Assembly: GCF_002412165.1 (NCBI RefSeq)
Contig: NZ_NXIA01000008.1
Span: 62,001 to 126,000, forward strand
Direction: 5' to 3'
Length of the DNA stretch: 64,000 nt
Origin: Curtobacterium sp. 'Ferrero'
Lineage (GTDB): Bacteria > Actinomycetota > Actinomycetes > Actinomycetales > Microbacteriaceae
A program made the position numbers and the translations under genes. This document shows positions 34,172 to 43,006 of the stretch, piece by piece (position 1 is the stretch's first letter; each line of letters begins with the position of its first letter). Below the pieces are notes generated by a model. It saw only the letters and a program-made list of their open reading frames with translations. It was not told where the DNA came from and searched no databases.

Positions 34172-34342
34172 CTACCAGCGACCGAGGTCGAAGTCCCACC
34201 GCTCGACAGCCGTCCGTGGGTCGGGCACGGACGCAGCAAGATCCTCGAAGTCACCCCGGCGCACACGGCGTCGGACTGATCGGAACGTGGCGATCTTGGC
34301 CGGCTTCACGCCGGCCTGCCCTTGGTGCTTCGACTGCGCCAT
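34172..34342 (-). CDS. Small basic hypothetical protein
   Basis: 56 residues from the ATG at 34342, with GAGGGG 7 bases upstream; the open frame extends a little further without a better signal. Basic first half (AQSKHQGQAGVKPAKIATFRSVRRRVRR), then DFEDLAASVPDPRTAVERWDFDLGRW. No family recognised. The good start signal and balanced second half speak for a real gene in this otherwise poor stretch. Confidence 0.45.
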   Translation of the reverse strand: MAQSKHQGQAGVKPAKIATFRSVRRRVRRGDFEDLAASVPDPRTAVERWDFDLGRW

Positions 34343-34535
34343 GCTCAGACCCCTCGCTGCCTCATCCACCAGCATGGACCGACGCGGTGGACATGTCCGG
34401 TACGCGAGCCGGGCAGAGGAGCGGACCGCACGATTTTCACCTTTCCCAAACTGCCCTCAAACTGCAACACAGCTTCACCAGACGGGCCTTCGCGCCAGAC
34501 GCGCAGAAGTCAGTGGTTGCCGAGACGATCGGGGC

Positions 34536-34796
34536 ATGAGCCACCGCCGCAGCGATCGTTGGGATCCGCCGGAACCCCTGACACTTCCCGCCGAGGCTCG
34601 TGGTGGCCCCGAGCGCACGATGACACCACCCGCTGACGTGAGAGTCTGGGTGCAGCTCGGGAACAGACTGGTTCGAGTTGAGGCTCGAGCAGTTCGGGCG
34701 ACCGACGACGCTGTCCTCGTCGAGTGGGGCGAACGGTCGACGCGTCAGTCTGCGTGGGTGTGGCGCAGCGCCGTGAAGCGGCGTCGGTCTGACTAG
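34536..34796 (+). CDS. Small protein, paralog of the gene at 30006
   Basis: 86 residues from the ATG at 34536 (GGGGC just before it). The N-terminus is polar and Pro-rich; the C-terminal domain (VRVWVQLGNRLVRVEARAVRATDDAVLVEWGERSTRQSAWVWRSAV) matches the pattern of the protein at 30006. The two copies lie on opposite strands about 4.5 kb apart on either side of the integrase. Function unknown. This copy might be a host gene and the other a phage-borne relative, or the reverse. Confidence 0.62.
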   Translation: MSHRRSDRWDPPEPLTLPAEARGGPERTMTPPADVRVWVQLGNRLVRVEARAVRATDDAVLVEWGERSTRQSAWVWRSAVKRRRSD

Positions 34797-34814
34797 ATGC
34801 GCCGCACCTTTCTG

Positions 34815-35810
34815 TCACGCCTCAACCGGGTTGCCCTCGTCGTTTCGTTCGAGCCTCTGCCGATCTTCCATCGCCTGTCGCAGCTTGCGCAGCTCAGGAC
34901 TGATCTCGCCAAGACGCTGAGAGATTCCTGGCGTGAAGGGGCGCGTTGGTCGCCTCCGGCTCGGACGGGTCGCGGCGCTTCTCGAAGCGGAGGAGACCTT
35001 TGCGTGAAACGCGTCGTCGCGGGCGAGCGACTTGCTATAGATGCCAGCGTCGCTGTCATGGAACCGGATCTTCGAGTCCGAGATGCATCCGCCGGCTCCG
35101 AAACATCGTCGGAAGAGCTCTGTGGACCAGCCGAACTCAGACCCCTTGACGAAGTGGAAGTGGGAGCTGCGCGCAAGCATGGCGCAGATCCAGTCGGCGT
35201 ACTGGGTGGTCCCGTAGAAGTGACTCTCAAGCTGCATGGGAACTTCCATGACTCGCTTCACGTGCTCGGGTCGACCCGAGTAGATGAAGCTGGCTGTCGC
35301 TGAGACAGCCGCCAGGCGCGGCTCAGTGTCGACGGCATCCAGAAAGATCATGATGCCCTCGTCGCGGTCGTCGGCGTACTTGCTCAGACGCAGGATCACC
35401 TGGCGCAGCATGTGTGCGCTGCGATCCGCACTGCTCTCACCTGTCTCCTTCGCGCTGCCGACGGGCTTGACTTGCCCATAGAACACAGCTTTCCCACCGA
35501 GCTGGTTGAGCTTCCGCGAGAGTCTGCGTAAGACCGGGTCGATCTCGGTGCCATAGCGCTCGTGGTTCCGCGTCGTCAGCAGGGAAGCACCCTTCTTCTC
35601 CCATCGCCGGGGGTGCGCGCCCGCTTGCTTGATCTCAAAATCGAGAAGCGACTCCTTCAGATGCTCGAAGTAGCCGCCGAACGCTCTCACGCTCTCAGCG
35701 GGCAGGACGAACCCGCCGTACCCGAACACGGGATGCGTGTTGAACTTCGGGTGGTCTGGAGCGATGTACGGACCGATGTGGCCGAACTCGTCGAGGTAAG
35801 CGAGGAGCAC
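34815..35810 (-). CDS. DUF3800 family protein
   Basis: 331 residues from the GTG at 35810, which puts the family motif LAYLDEFG at residues 3-10 as usual; the frame is open to 35969 but that part contains a terminator hairpin. DUF3800 proteins have an RNase H-like fold with conserved Asp residues: YLDEFG near the start, IMIFLDAVDTEPR in the middle and QYADWICAML late, all visible here. They are found in mobile elements and defence islands; activity is not established. The basic C-terminal 60 residues (SRSAATRPSRRRPTR) are unusual. It stands between prophage and host genes. Confidence 0.8.
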   Translation of the reverse strand: MLLAYLDEFGHIGPYIAPDHPKFNTHPVFGYGGFVLPAESVRAFGGYFEHLKESLLDFEIKQAGAHPRRWEKKGASLLTTRNHERYGTEIDPVLRRLSRKLNQLGGKAVFYGQVKPVGSAKETGESSADRSAHMLRQVILRLSKYADDRDEGIMIFLDAVDTEPRLAAVSATASFIYSGRPEHVKRVMEVPMQLESHFYGTTQYADWICAMLARSSHFHFVKGSEFGWSTELFRRCFGAGGCISDSKIRFHDSDAGIYSKSLARDDAFHAKVSSASRSAATRPSRRRPTRPFTPGISQRLGEISPELRKLRQAMEDRQRLERNDEGNPVEA

Positions 35811-35845
35811 TCGCAGATCGTAGCCTGTGACCCCAGACAGCACGA

Positions 35846-35865
35846 AAGCCCGCCGAAGCGGGCTT
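35846..35865 (-). terminator. Terminator-like hairpin upstream of the DUF3800 gene
   Basis: A perfect 8-bp stem (AAGCCCGC / GCGGGCTT) with a four-base loop is followed on the minus strand by TCGTGCTGTC. It lies 35 bases upstream of the chosen DUF3800 start, implying a leftward transcript from somewhere in 35870-36280, where only a 16-codon frame is seen. Confidence 0.6.
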
Positions 35866-36279
35866 CCGGAATCGGCGCGTGGTTCGCGGAGGAACTCGCT
35901 GCCTGGCAGAAACACTACGCGGTTTCTCGGGGGACCGTCAACTTTGGGTTGATGACTTTCGGCATCCACGAAGCCTCGGAGTCGAGGTTACAGACATAGG
36001 TTGTCGGCCCGAGTTCTCGCTCTGGCTAAGAGCCACGGCCAGAACGGACGTTGGCGTGATCAGTCCGCATCGAGTCCGCAACAGCACCACTCAGGCACTC
36101 GTACCGACTGTCTGCGGCCACAGACCGATCCCCGTCAACTCAACGGTCCCACCAACAGGCATCACTCAGCTACACCCACGCGCGTGTACCTGGGGTACTC
36201 GCGCAAGCACAGCAAGCTCGCGCAGGAGGAGGCGGCGCAGCACTGAGCGGGAGCGCGCCCACGTCCGGCCCGGTGACCG
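35866..36279. other. Intergenic boundary region between DUF3800 and BLUF genes
   Basis: No confident gene. A plus-strand frame ends at 36246 with RVYLGYSRKHSKLAQEEAAQH, which looks protein-like and could be the 3' remnant of a host gene cut by integration, but its upstream part is low quality. No tRNA or tmRNA end is visible. A candidate place for attR. Confidence 0.4.
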
Positions 36280-36726
36280 TCAGTCGCGGCGGTGCTTGCC
36301 CTTCGCGGCCGCCGGGTCGGCGAGCGGGTGCGACCGGAACCAGCGCAGCAGCTCCCGTGAGCGGCTCGTGTCGGCACTCCGGTCGCCCTCCGGCAGGAAG
36401 TCGCTGAAGCCGGCCGGCGGCTCGGTGCCCTGATCGCCGCGGTCGTACGCCATCGTCCACTCCGGGAACCGTCGGGTGTGGATCGACTCCTCGGCGAGGA
36501 GCACCACGCTGTCGTGCCGGTCGTCCTCGAGGATGCGCCGGTACGTCGACATCACGGCGTCGTAGGGGCCCTCGAGCAGCTGCATGAACCGCCCGCCGCG
36601 GGCCACGAGGAGTCCGGTCAGCCCGTCCGCGGTGTTGCGCTGCCGGGCGTGCGCGAGCACCGCGTCGAGGTCGGCGTCCTCGAACGGGGTCGTGGCCGAG
36701 CTCATGTACACGAGGGACTGCAGCAT
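36280..36726 (-). CDS. BLUF domain blue-light sensor protein
   Basis: 148 residues from an ATG at 36726 (GAGGGC before it); the frame extends upstream only as high-GC noise. The pattern MLQSLVYMSSATTPFED, then ARQRNTADGLTGLLVARGGRFMQLLEGPYDAVMSTYRRI is the BLUF fold: the Tyr in LVYMSSA, the Asn in RQRN and the Gln in FMQLLEG are the flavin-binding residues of the photocycle. It senses blue light through FAD. There is no attached output domain, so it acts through a partner not encoded here. Its length is normal for single-domain BLUF proteins. Confidence 0.9.
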   Translation of the reverse strand: MLQSLVYMSSATTPFEDADLDAVLAHARQRNTADGLTGLLVARGGRFMQLLEGPYDAVMSTYRRILEDDRHDSVVLLAEESIHTRRFPEWTMAYDRGDQGTEPPAGFSDFLPEGDRSADTSRSRELLRWFRSHPLADPAAAKGKHRRD

Positions 36727-36926
36727 GCCCTCGATCCTGCTCGCATCGTCGCGCCCGCGAAGCCCCCAGAACGGGAATCCGCCGAACGCAGCGCCCGCGC
36801 CCCCGCGCACCCACGCGACCCGACCGCCGGAGCCGACCCGCGCCTCCCGTCCGACACCCCGGACGGGGGCTGCCGCGCCGTGGCGGCGACCGCCATCCTG
36901 GCGACGCCGCACCACGAAGGAGCCCC

Positions 36927-37601
36927 ATGCGCCGCACCGTCCTCGCCGCCGCCCTGTCCGTCGGTCTCGCCGCCACCGGAGTCCTCGGGCTCGATGCCGC
37001 ACCGGCGCAGGCGGCGACCATGCCGGCGTCGGTCCGGGCGCAGTACGACCACCAGTACGGCACGTTCACCCCGTTCACGAAGTCCGGCCACAGAGACGCC
37101 ACCATCGTGCTGCCGCAGAACGCCAGGAGCGGGATCATGCTCGCGACGTTCACGCCCGCGAGCGCGGACGCCCCCGACTTCGAGGTGGCCGAACTCCTCA
37201 GCAACGGGACGCTCGTCGACGCCCCCGTGTTCCTCAGCGGCACGTACCGGGGCCGCGTCGCCTACGGCACGGATTCCTGGCGGAAGCCCGCCGCACTCCG
37301 CGTCACGGGCACGGGCCAGTGGACGCTCCGGTTCAGCCCGGTCTCGAGCGCGCCGGCCCTGACCTCCTCGGGACACGGGGACAACGTGATGCTCTACTGG
37401 GGTGCCACGACGACCCGGCAGTTCACGTGCGCAGCGAACAAGCAGACCGGGTGCCTGCTCCGCGAGACGCTGCTCCGCAACGACTACGAGACGATCCTCG
37501 CGCACGACGACGAGGGGCGCGGCGGCTCGAAGCGCGTGACCCTGACCAGCGGTCCGTCGGTCCTGCAGGTGAACGAGGGCGGGGACTGGTCGCTCCGCTG
37601 A
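36927..37601 (+). CDS. Secreted hypothetical protein
   Basis: 224 residues with a Sec signal peptide (RRTVLAAALSVGLAATGVLG then APAQA, cleavage about residue 30). AAGGAG lies a few bases before the ATG. The mature part looks beta-rich: DHQYGTFTPFTKSGHRDATIVLPQNARSG, ATFTPASADAPDFEV, GTGQWTLRFSPVS, and two Cys that may form a disulfide (FTCAANKQTGCLL). No family recognised. It is separate from the BLUF gene on the other strand. Confidence 0.8.
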   Translation: MRRTVLAAALSVGLAATGVLGLDAAPAQAATMPASVRAQYDHQYGTFTPFTKSGHRDATIVLPQNARSGIMLATFTPASADAPDFEVAELLSNGTLVDAPVFLSGTYRGRVAYGTDSWRKPAALRVTGTGQWTLRFSPVSSAPALTSSGHGDNVMLYWGATTTRQFTCAANKQTGCLLRETLLRNDYETILAHDDEGRGGSKRVTLTSGPSVLQVNEGGDWSLR

Positions 37602-37641
37602 CGCGGTGTGCGGCGTCGGTGGGTGCTGGCACGATTGACCC

Positions 37642-40600
37642 GTGCCAGCCGTCCCGATGATCGACGCCGTCGACGTCATCCGCTTCGTCGGACCGCAGGC
37701 GTTCGGGCGCGCACGTGACGTCGTCCGCGCCGGGCTCGTGGAGGCGGCCGACTGGCACGACGTCGACGGGACCGTCACCGCGAGCGTCTCCGGCACCGCG
37801 GACGACCCGTACGAGGTCCGCGTCGACACCACCGCCGCACGCGGCGACTTCGTCCGACCCGTGCGGAGCTCCTGCTCGTGTCCGCTCGGCGGCGACTGCA
37901 AGCACGTCGCCGCAGCGCTCCTGACCGTCAACGCGCGCGCCCTCGCGGCGGCCGCCGGTCCGCAGCGGCAGGACCCGGCTCCGCCGGCACCGGACTGGAG
38001 GCACGAGGTCGCCCGCCTCGCCGGCGACGTCGAGCAGACGATCGCGCCGCAGGGCACGCCGATGGGGCTGCAGTTCGAGCTGCGGGACGCGGTGCCCGCG
38101 CGCTTCGCCGCCCGGGCACGAGCGTCCGGGCGGGCACTGCCCGCGCCGGCACGGACCGTGCGGCTCGGCGTGCGACCGGTCACCCGGAGCGACGCCGGCA
38201 ACTGGGTGCGCGGGCAGCTGACGTGGAGCTCGCTGCCGTACTCCCAGAACCGGCTCGGGCTCGTGCCGGAGCAGCACGCGTGGTTCCTCCAGCTCGCCGC
38301 CCTGCACCGTGCGGGTGCCCTGGCCGGGTTGCCGGGCGAGAGCGACTGGATCCACCTCGACGACTTCCCGAGCCCGCTGCTCTGGCCGCTGCTGCGCCAG
38401 GCCGACGGGCTCGGCATCGCCTTCGTGACGGGCAAGCAGGCCGCGGGCGTGACGCTCGGGGCCGAGGCACGGGTGCTCCTCGACACCGCACGATCCGACG
38501 ACGGCCTGGTGATCGGCGCGAGCGCGGTCGTCGACGGCCGACCGGTCGTCCACGGGGCCGCGCGGATGATCGGCGACCACGGCGTCTGGACGTTCCGCGA
38601 GTCGCCGTCGTTCGCCGTGACGCTCGCCCCGACCCCCGAACCCGTGCCGGAGGACCAGCGGCGCATGCTCACCGAGGGTGCCCGCATCACGGTGCCCGCC
38701 GCCGAGGTGTCGGAGTTCCTGGCCGACTGGTCGCCCCGGCTCCGCGGTGCCCGCGGGCTCGTCAGCTCCGACGGCTCGGTCGAGCTGCCCGAACGCGAGG
38801 CCCCGGAACTCGTCCTCACCGCGACGTTCGAGCCGGCCCGGGCCCCGCGCACCGACGACCGGGTGCACCTGCAGTGGCGGTGGCACGTCGACGGGCGGAA
38901 GGACCCGGTCGCCCTGCACGGCCCCGTCCCCGACCTGTCCGAGGTGCGCGCGACCGACGAGGCCACCGTCGGCCCGGGTGGCGGGCTCGCGTGGTTCGTC
39001 GACGGGGTGGTCGAGGGCGCCGACGTCGCCGCGTTCGCCGACGAACTGCTCCCCCAGCTCGCCGCGCACGGCGTCCGGACCGTCGTGCAGGGCGAGCGCC
39101 TCGACTACGAACGGCTCAGCGGACGCCCGAACATCCGGGTCACGACGATGCCGTCCGACAAGCACGACTGGTTCGACCTCGGGATCATCGTCAGCGTGAA
39201 CGGCAAGGAGATCCCGTTCACGCCGCTCCTGCGCGCGCTCGCGTCACGGGCCCGGCGGCTCAAGCTCGTCGACAACTCGTACCTGTCGTTGGCGGACCCG
39301 GCGTTCGACCGGTTGAAGGAGCTCATCGACGACGCCCGCGACCTCGGCGAGTGGGAGCCCGACCAGCCGCTGGCGATCACCCCGCTGCAGGCCGGGCTCT
39401 GGCAGGAGTTCGACCAGCTCGCCGACGAGACCGCACACGACGAGCGCTGGCAGGCGATCGCCGCCGGGCTGCTCGGTGCGACACCGCCCGGTGACACCCC
39501 GGTGCCGGACACCCTGCACGCCGAACTGCGTCCCTACCAGCACGCCGGGTACGCGTGGCTGTCGTTCCTCCGCGCGCACGGCGTCGGCGGGGTGCTCGCC
39601 GACGACATGGGCCTCGGCAAGACCCTGCAGGTGCTGGCGATGATCGCCGAGGCCCGGGCCGCCGAACCGGACGCGCCGCCGTTCCTCGTCGTCGCGCCGA
39701 CCTCGGTCGTCGGGAACTGGGCCTCCGAAGCGGCGCGATTCGTGCCCTCGTTGCGCGTGTCGACCGTGACGTCGACGTCGCTGAAGGACCCGACGCTCGT
39801 CGCCCGCACGGCGGCGGAGTCCGACGTCGTCGTGACCTCGTACGCCCTGCTCCGGCTCGACGCCGCGGCGTGGTCGGCGCAGTCGTGGTCGGCCATGGTG
39901 CTGGACGAGGCGCAGTTCGTGAAGAACCCGCAGTCGCAGATACACCGGGTCGTCACCGAGCTGCGGGCGCCGGTGACGTTCGCAATCACGGGCACGCCGC
40001 TCGAGAACGGGCTCACCGACCTGTGGGCGCTGTTCCACGTCGTCGCGCCCGGACTGCTGTCGTCGTGGACGCGGTTCGGCGACGACTACGTGAAGCCCCT
40101 CGCCTCGCCGGACCTCCGCGGCGACGCCCGCAAGCAGCTCACCGAGCGGCTCCGACGGCGCATCCGGCCCCTCATGCTCCGACGGACGAAGGAGAGCGTC
40201 GCGCAGGACCTCCCGCCGAAGCAGGAGCAGGTCGTCCGGGTCACGCTCGACCCGGCGCACCGCGACCTCTACGAGCGGACGCTCAACCGTGAGCGGCTGA
40301 AGGTGCTCGACCTCATCGACGACCTGCCACGGAACCGCATGATCGTGTTCCGGTCGCTGACGCTCCTCCGGATGCTCGCCCTGTCCCCCGCGCTCGTCCC
40401 GACCGCGGCGCCGTCGGGTGACCTCGACGCACCGCCGGAGGTCTCGGACATCCCGTCCGCCAAGCTCGACCTGCTGCTCGACGAGCTCGACCAGCTCGCC
40501 GCCGAGGGACGCCGCGCCCTCGTGTTCAGCCAGTTCACGTCGTTCCTGCGGATCGTCGCCGAGGCCCTCGACGAGCGGGGCGTCGGCTACGAGTACCTCG

Positions 40601-40959
40601 ACGGAGCCACCCGCCGTCGGCCCGAGGTCATCGACCGCTTCCGGAACGGCACCGCACCGGCGTTCCTCATCTCGCTCAAGGCCGGCGGCTTCGGGCTCAC
40701 CCTGACCGAGGCCGACACCGTCTTCGTCCTCGACCCGTGGTGGAACCCGGCCGCCGAGAACCAGGCCGTCGACCGCACGCACCGCATCGGGCAGACCCGG
40801 TCGGTCAACGTGAACCGACTCATCGCCGAGGACACCATCGAGGAGAAGGTCCTCGCCCTCGCGACCAAGAAAGCGGAGTTGTTCGCCACCGTGATCGACG
40901 ACGACGCCCTGTTCGCCGACGACCTGACGGCGGACGACATCCGGTCGCTGCTCGCCTGA
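37642..40959 (+). CDS. SWIM zinc finger SNF2-family helicase
   Basis: 1105 residues; GTG at 37642, with an ATG five codons in. A SWIM finger lies at about 78-88 (CSCPLGGDCKH). A beta-rich middle domain is followed by the SNF2 ATPase: Walker A DDMGLGKT (about 654), DEAQ box LDEAQFVKN (about 754), TGTPLENGLTDLW, and the C-terminal helicase part with VFSQFTSFLRI, LISLKAGGFGLTLTEA and DRTHRIGQTRSVNV (about 1043). Such proteins move along DNA and remodel protein-DNA complexes; the SWIM finger probably binds DNA. The start is CACGAT-TGACCC-GTG, possibly leaderless. Followed by a nuclease gene after 58 bases. Confidence 0.93.
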   Translation: MPAVPMIDAVDVIRFVGPQAFGRARDVVRAGLVEAADWHDVDGTVTASVSGTADDPYEVRVDTTAARGDFVRPVRSSCSCPLGGDCKHVAAALLTVNARALAAAAGPQRQDPAPPAPDWRHEVARLAGDVEQTIAPQGTPMGLQFELRDAVPARFAARARASGRALPAPARTVRLGVRPVTRSDAGNWVRGQLTWSSLPYSQNRLGLVPEQHAWFLQLAALHRAGALAGLPGESDWIHLDDFPSPLLWPLLRQADGLGIAFVTGKQAAGVTLGAEARVLLDTARSDDGLVIGASAVVDGRPVVHGAARMIGDHGVWTFRESPSFAVTLAPTPEPVPEDQRRMLTEGARITVPAAEVSEFLADWSPRLRGARGLVSSDGSVELPEREAPELVLTATFEPARAPRTDDRVHLQWRWHVDGRKDPVALHGPVPDLSEVRATDEATVGPGGGLAWFVDGVVEGADVAAFADELLPQLAAHGVRTVVQGERLDYERLSGRPNIRVTTMPSDKHDWFDLGIIVSVNGKEIPFTPLLRALASRARRLKLVDNSYLSLADPAFDRLKELIDDARDLGEWEPDQPLAITPLQAGLWQEFDQLADETAHDERWQAIAAGLLGATPPGDTPVPDTLHAELRPYQHAGYAWLSFLRAHGVGGVLADDMGLGKTLQVLAMIAEARAAEPDAPPFLVVAPTSVVGNWASEAARFVPSLRVSTVTSTSLKDPTLVARTAAESDVVVTSYALLRLDAAAWSAQSWSAMVLDEAQFVKNPQSQIHRVVTELRAPVTFAITGTPLENGLTDLWALFHVVAPGLLSSWTRFGDDYVKPLASPDLRGDARKQLTERLRRRIRPLMLRRTKESVAQDLPPKQEQVVRVTLDPAHRDLYERTLNRERLKVLDLIDDLPRNRMIVFRSLTLLRMLALSPALVPTAAPSGDLDAPPEVSDIPSAKLDLLLDELDQLAAEGRRALVFSQFTSFLRIVAEALDERGVGYEYLDGATRRRPEVIDRFRNGTAPAFLISLKAGGFGLTLTEADTVFVLDPWWNPAAENQAVDRTHRIGQTRSVNVNRLIAEDTIEEKVLALATKKAELFATVIDDDALFADDLTADDIRSLLA

Positions 40960-41017
40960 GCCCGAGCCGACCGCCGCCGCCGCACCACCCTGTCCTGTCG
41001 TCTGGAGTCCCAACCGC

Positions 41018-41845
41018 ATGTCGTCCCGCCGCCGCGCTCGCACCAGCACCGCCTCCGTGTTGTTCGTCCTCGGCCTCGCCGTCGCGGGCTTCGTCCTGCA
41101 CGCCGTCGGACTGCTCCCACCCGCCACGGCCGAGCACGGACCCAGTGGGACGGGCACCGCAGCCGACACGAGCACCACTCCTGGCACGGAGACCGCACCC
41201 GGCACGGACACCGCGCCTGGCACGACCGGGACGGATGCCGCGCCCGGCGCGACGGGCGCGGCCGGGCCGAGCCATGCCTCCAGTCCGGGTGTCGACGCGG
41301 CAGCGTCGCTGCGGACCCTGGCGACCCTGCCGGTCAAGGGCAAGGCACCGGCGACCGGCTACGACCGGTCCGCCGACTTCGGCACGGCGTGGCTCGACGT
41401 CGACCACAACGGGTGCGACACCCGCAACGACGTCCTCGCGCGCGACCTGACCGCGGTCGTGCGGCGCGGACCGTGCACGGTGCTGACCGGGCGACTCGTC
41501 TCGCCCTACACCGGGCAGACGATCGCGTTCACACGGGGGCGGGCCACCTCGACCGAGGTGCAGATCGACCACGTGGTGGCGCTCGAGAACGCCTGGGTGA
41601 CCGGGGCGCAGGGGGTGTCGCAGTCCTCCCGCGAGGCGCTCGCGAACGACCCCGACAACCTCTTCGCCGTCGACCAGCACTCGAACGCGCAGAAGCGCTC
41701 CGGCGACGCGGCGACCTGGCTGCCCGCGGCGAAGGAGTTCCGCTGCACCTACGTCGGACACCAGGTGACCGTGAAGGCGCGGTACCACCTGTGGGTGACG
41801 CCGGCCGAGCGTGACGCCATGGTGCGGGTGCTCGATCGCTGCTGA
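41018..41845 (+). CDS. Secreted or membrane-anchored HNH nuclease (GmrSD C-terminal / DUF1524-like)
   Basis: 275 residues. A basic start and one hydrophobic helix (SVLFVLGLAVAGFVLHAVGLL) give a signal anchor. Then comes a Thr/Pro/Gly linker with repeated PGT units (about 45-95). The C-terminal domain has ADFGTAWLDVDHNGCDTRNDVLARDL, EVQIDHVVALENAW (catalytic DH) and NLFAVDQHSNAQKRSGDAATWLP, the extracellular actinobacterial nuclease pattern related to DUF1524. Paired Cys suit an outside location. Likely role: degradation of external DNA for nutrients or competition. Confidence 0.85.
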   Translation: MSSRRRARTSTASVLFVLGLAVAGFVLHAVGLLPPATAEHGPSGTGTAADTSTTPGTETAPGTDTAPGTTGTDAAPGATGAAGPSHASSPGVDAAASLRTLATLPVKGKAPATGYDRSADFGTAWLDVDHNGCDTRNDVLARDLTAVVRRGPCTVLTGRLVSPYTGQTIAFTRGRATSTEVQIDHVVALENAWVTGAQGVSQSSREALANDPDNLFAVDQHSNAQKRSGDAATWLPAAKEFRCTYVGHQVTVKARYHLWVTPAERDAMVRVLDRC

Positions 41846-41926
41846 GGTGCAGTCAGACCGGTGTGGCGGGCGCGCGCTCCCCGTGACGTGCCACCTGGCC
41901 ATCCGGATGGCAAGTTCGTTTCCGCG

Positions 41927-41978
41927 CGTGGCCGATCGGGTGCGCTGACCCCGGGATCCGCGAACCCGATCGGCCACG
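41927..41978. repeat. 15-bp perfect inverted repeat in the intergenic region 41846-42154
   Basis: CGTGGCCGATCGGGT at 41927-41941 is repeated in inverse at 41964-41978 with a 22-base spacer. It lies between two convergent genes. The rest of the 309-base gap has several further GATCGGC-type words and no gene. It could be a bidirectional terminator, a REP-like element or a protein binding site. Confidence 0.8.
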
Positions 41979-42154
41979 ACGCATTCTGGGGTGCAACTCC
42001 GGCGGGAGCGGGCGATCGGCGTCCGCGGACCAGCACCAACCCGGCGACTGGCGACCGGCGGGCCGTCAGCGGCGGGCGGGCCATCGGCGACCGACAGGCG
42101 ATCGGCGATCTCCGGCGGGCGGCAAGGGGCGTTCGGGCGCTGGAGCGTGACGCT

Positions 42155-43006
42155 TCAGCCGGCCGCCGCCAGCGCCGCCGCTGCCGTCGCCCACCAGAAG
42201 CCGAGGAGCGCACCCGCCGGGACCGCGAGCCCCGCCACGACCGATCCGCGACGGAGCAGTCGCCGCCGGGCCGTCGCCGCGGCGATGTCCCGCTCGAGCC
42301 GTTCGAACCGCTGCACGTGCCGGAGGGTGTCGTGCACCACGACGGCGTCGACGTGCCAGGTCCCGCGCTCCTCGGCGAGCATCGACAGGAAGCGCACGGC
42401 CTCGTCGGAGTGCACGCGCGGCAGTCCCGCGATCCACGCGCCGACCTGCTCCGGGCGCAGCGTGACGGCGGCCGGGGCCTTCTCGCCGAAGCGCACACGC
42501 TCCGCCGCGACGACGATGACGGGCTGCACGGCGATCGGGCCGCCCGCGGCCGCTGAGAGCAGCGCGGTCGCTCGCTCGCCCTCCTGCACGGAGCGGTGGA
42601 CGTGCGGCGTGCGGTGCCCGTTCACCAGGAACGTCCGGCCGCCGACCCAGACGTCCTGGCCGGAGTGGTTCTTCGTGTTGATGCAGAACACGCCAGTCGG
42701 CCCGACGACCAGGTGGTCGATGTCGGTGGAGCGCTTCCCGATCGGCACCGCGTGCAGCACGGTGAACTCCGGGCCGAGCGCTTCGAGCTCGGCCGCGACC
42801 TGCCGCTCCCCCTGCGCACCCTTGTACCAGGACCGCGCGTCCTCGTGCAGCGGATCGCGCCCGACGAACCGCTGCCACCAGGACCGCTCCGGTGCCTCGG
42901 CCTGGATCGCGAGGCACTCCTGCATCACGGCGTACCCGGGCTTCCGGGCGCGGAGCGTGAGCGGTGCCCCACCGCGGGCGGCGGGCATGGTCGACTGTTC
43001 CCCCAT
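42155..43006 (-). CDS. NERD domain protein
   Basis: 283 residues from the ATG at 43006; a GTG seven codons upstream is possible. The nuclease-related domain spans about 60-180: WYKGAQGERQVAAELEALGPEFTVLHAVPIG, TDIDHLVVGPTGVFCINTKNHSG and VWVGGRTFLVNG, including the D-...-x-K pair of the PD-(D/E)xK-like core (D in TDIDH, K in NTKN). The C-terminus has one hydrophobic segment (GSVVAGLAVPAGALLGFWWATAAAALAA). NERD proteins are thought to act on DNA; function in actinobacteria is not established. Confidence 0.85.
   Translation of the reverse strand: MGEQSTMPAARGGAPLTLRARKPGYAVMQECLAIQAEAPERSWWQRFVGRDPLHEDARSWYKGAQGERQVAAELEALGPEFTVLHAVPIGKRSTDIDHLVVGPTGVFCINTKNHSGQDVWVGGRTFLVNGHRTPHVHRSVQEGERATALLSAAAGGPIAVQPVIVVAAERVRFGEKAPAAVTLRPEQVGAWIAGLPRVHSDEAVRFLSMLAEERGTWHVDAVVVHDTLRHVQRFERLERDIAAATARRRLLRRGSVVAGLAVPAGALLGFWWATAAAALAAAG

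Noticed and set aside
34665-34715. tRNA-like GGTTCGAGTTGAGGCTCGAGC sequence near the boundary
   Set aside because: It lies inside the well-formed 86-residue gene and no acceptor stem or anticodon arm can be drawn around it.
35811-35969. Longer N-terminus of the DUF3800 protein
   Set aside because: It would place a terminator hairpin inside the gene and put 53 unrelated residues before the family's usual N-terminal LAYLDEFG motif.
36702-41343. Very long minus-strand frames (754, 580 and 699 codons) opposite the SNF2 helicase gene
   Set aside because: No recognisable domains, biased composition, and complete overlap with an intact helicase with all motifs.
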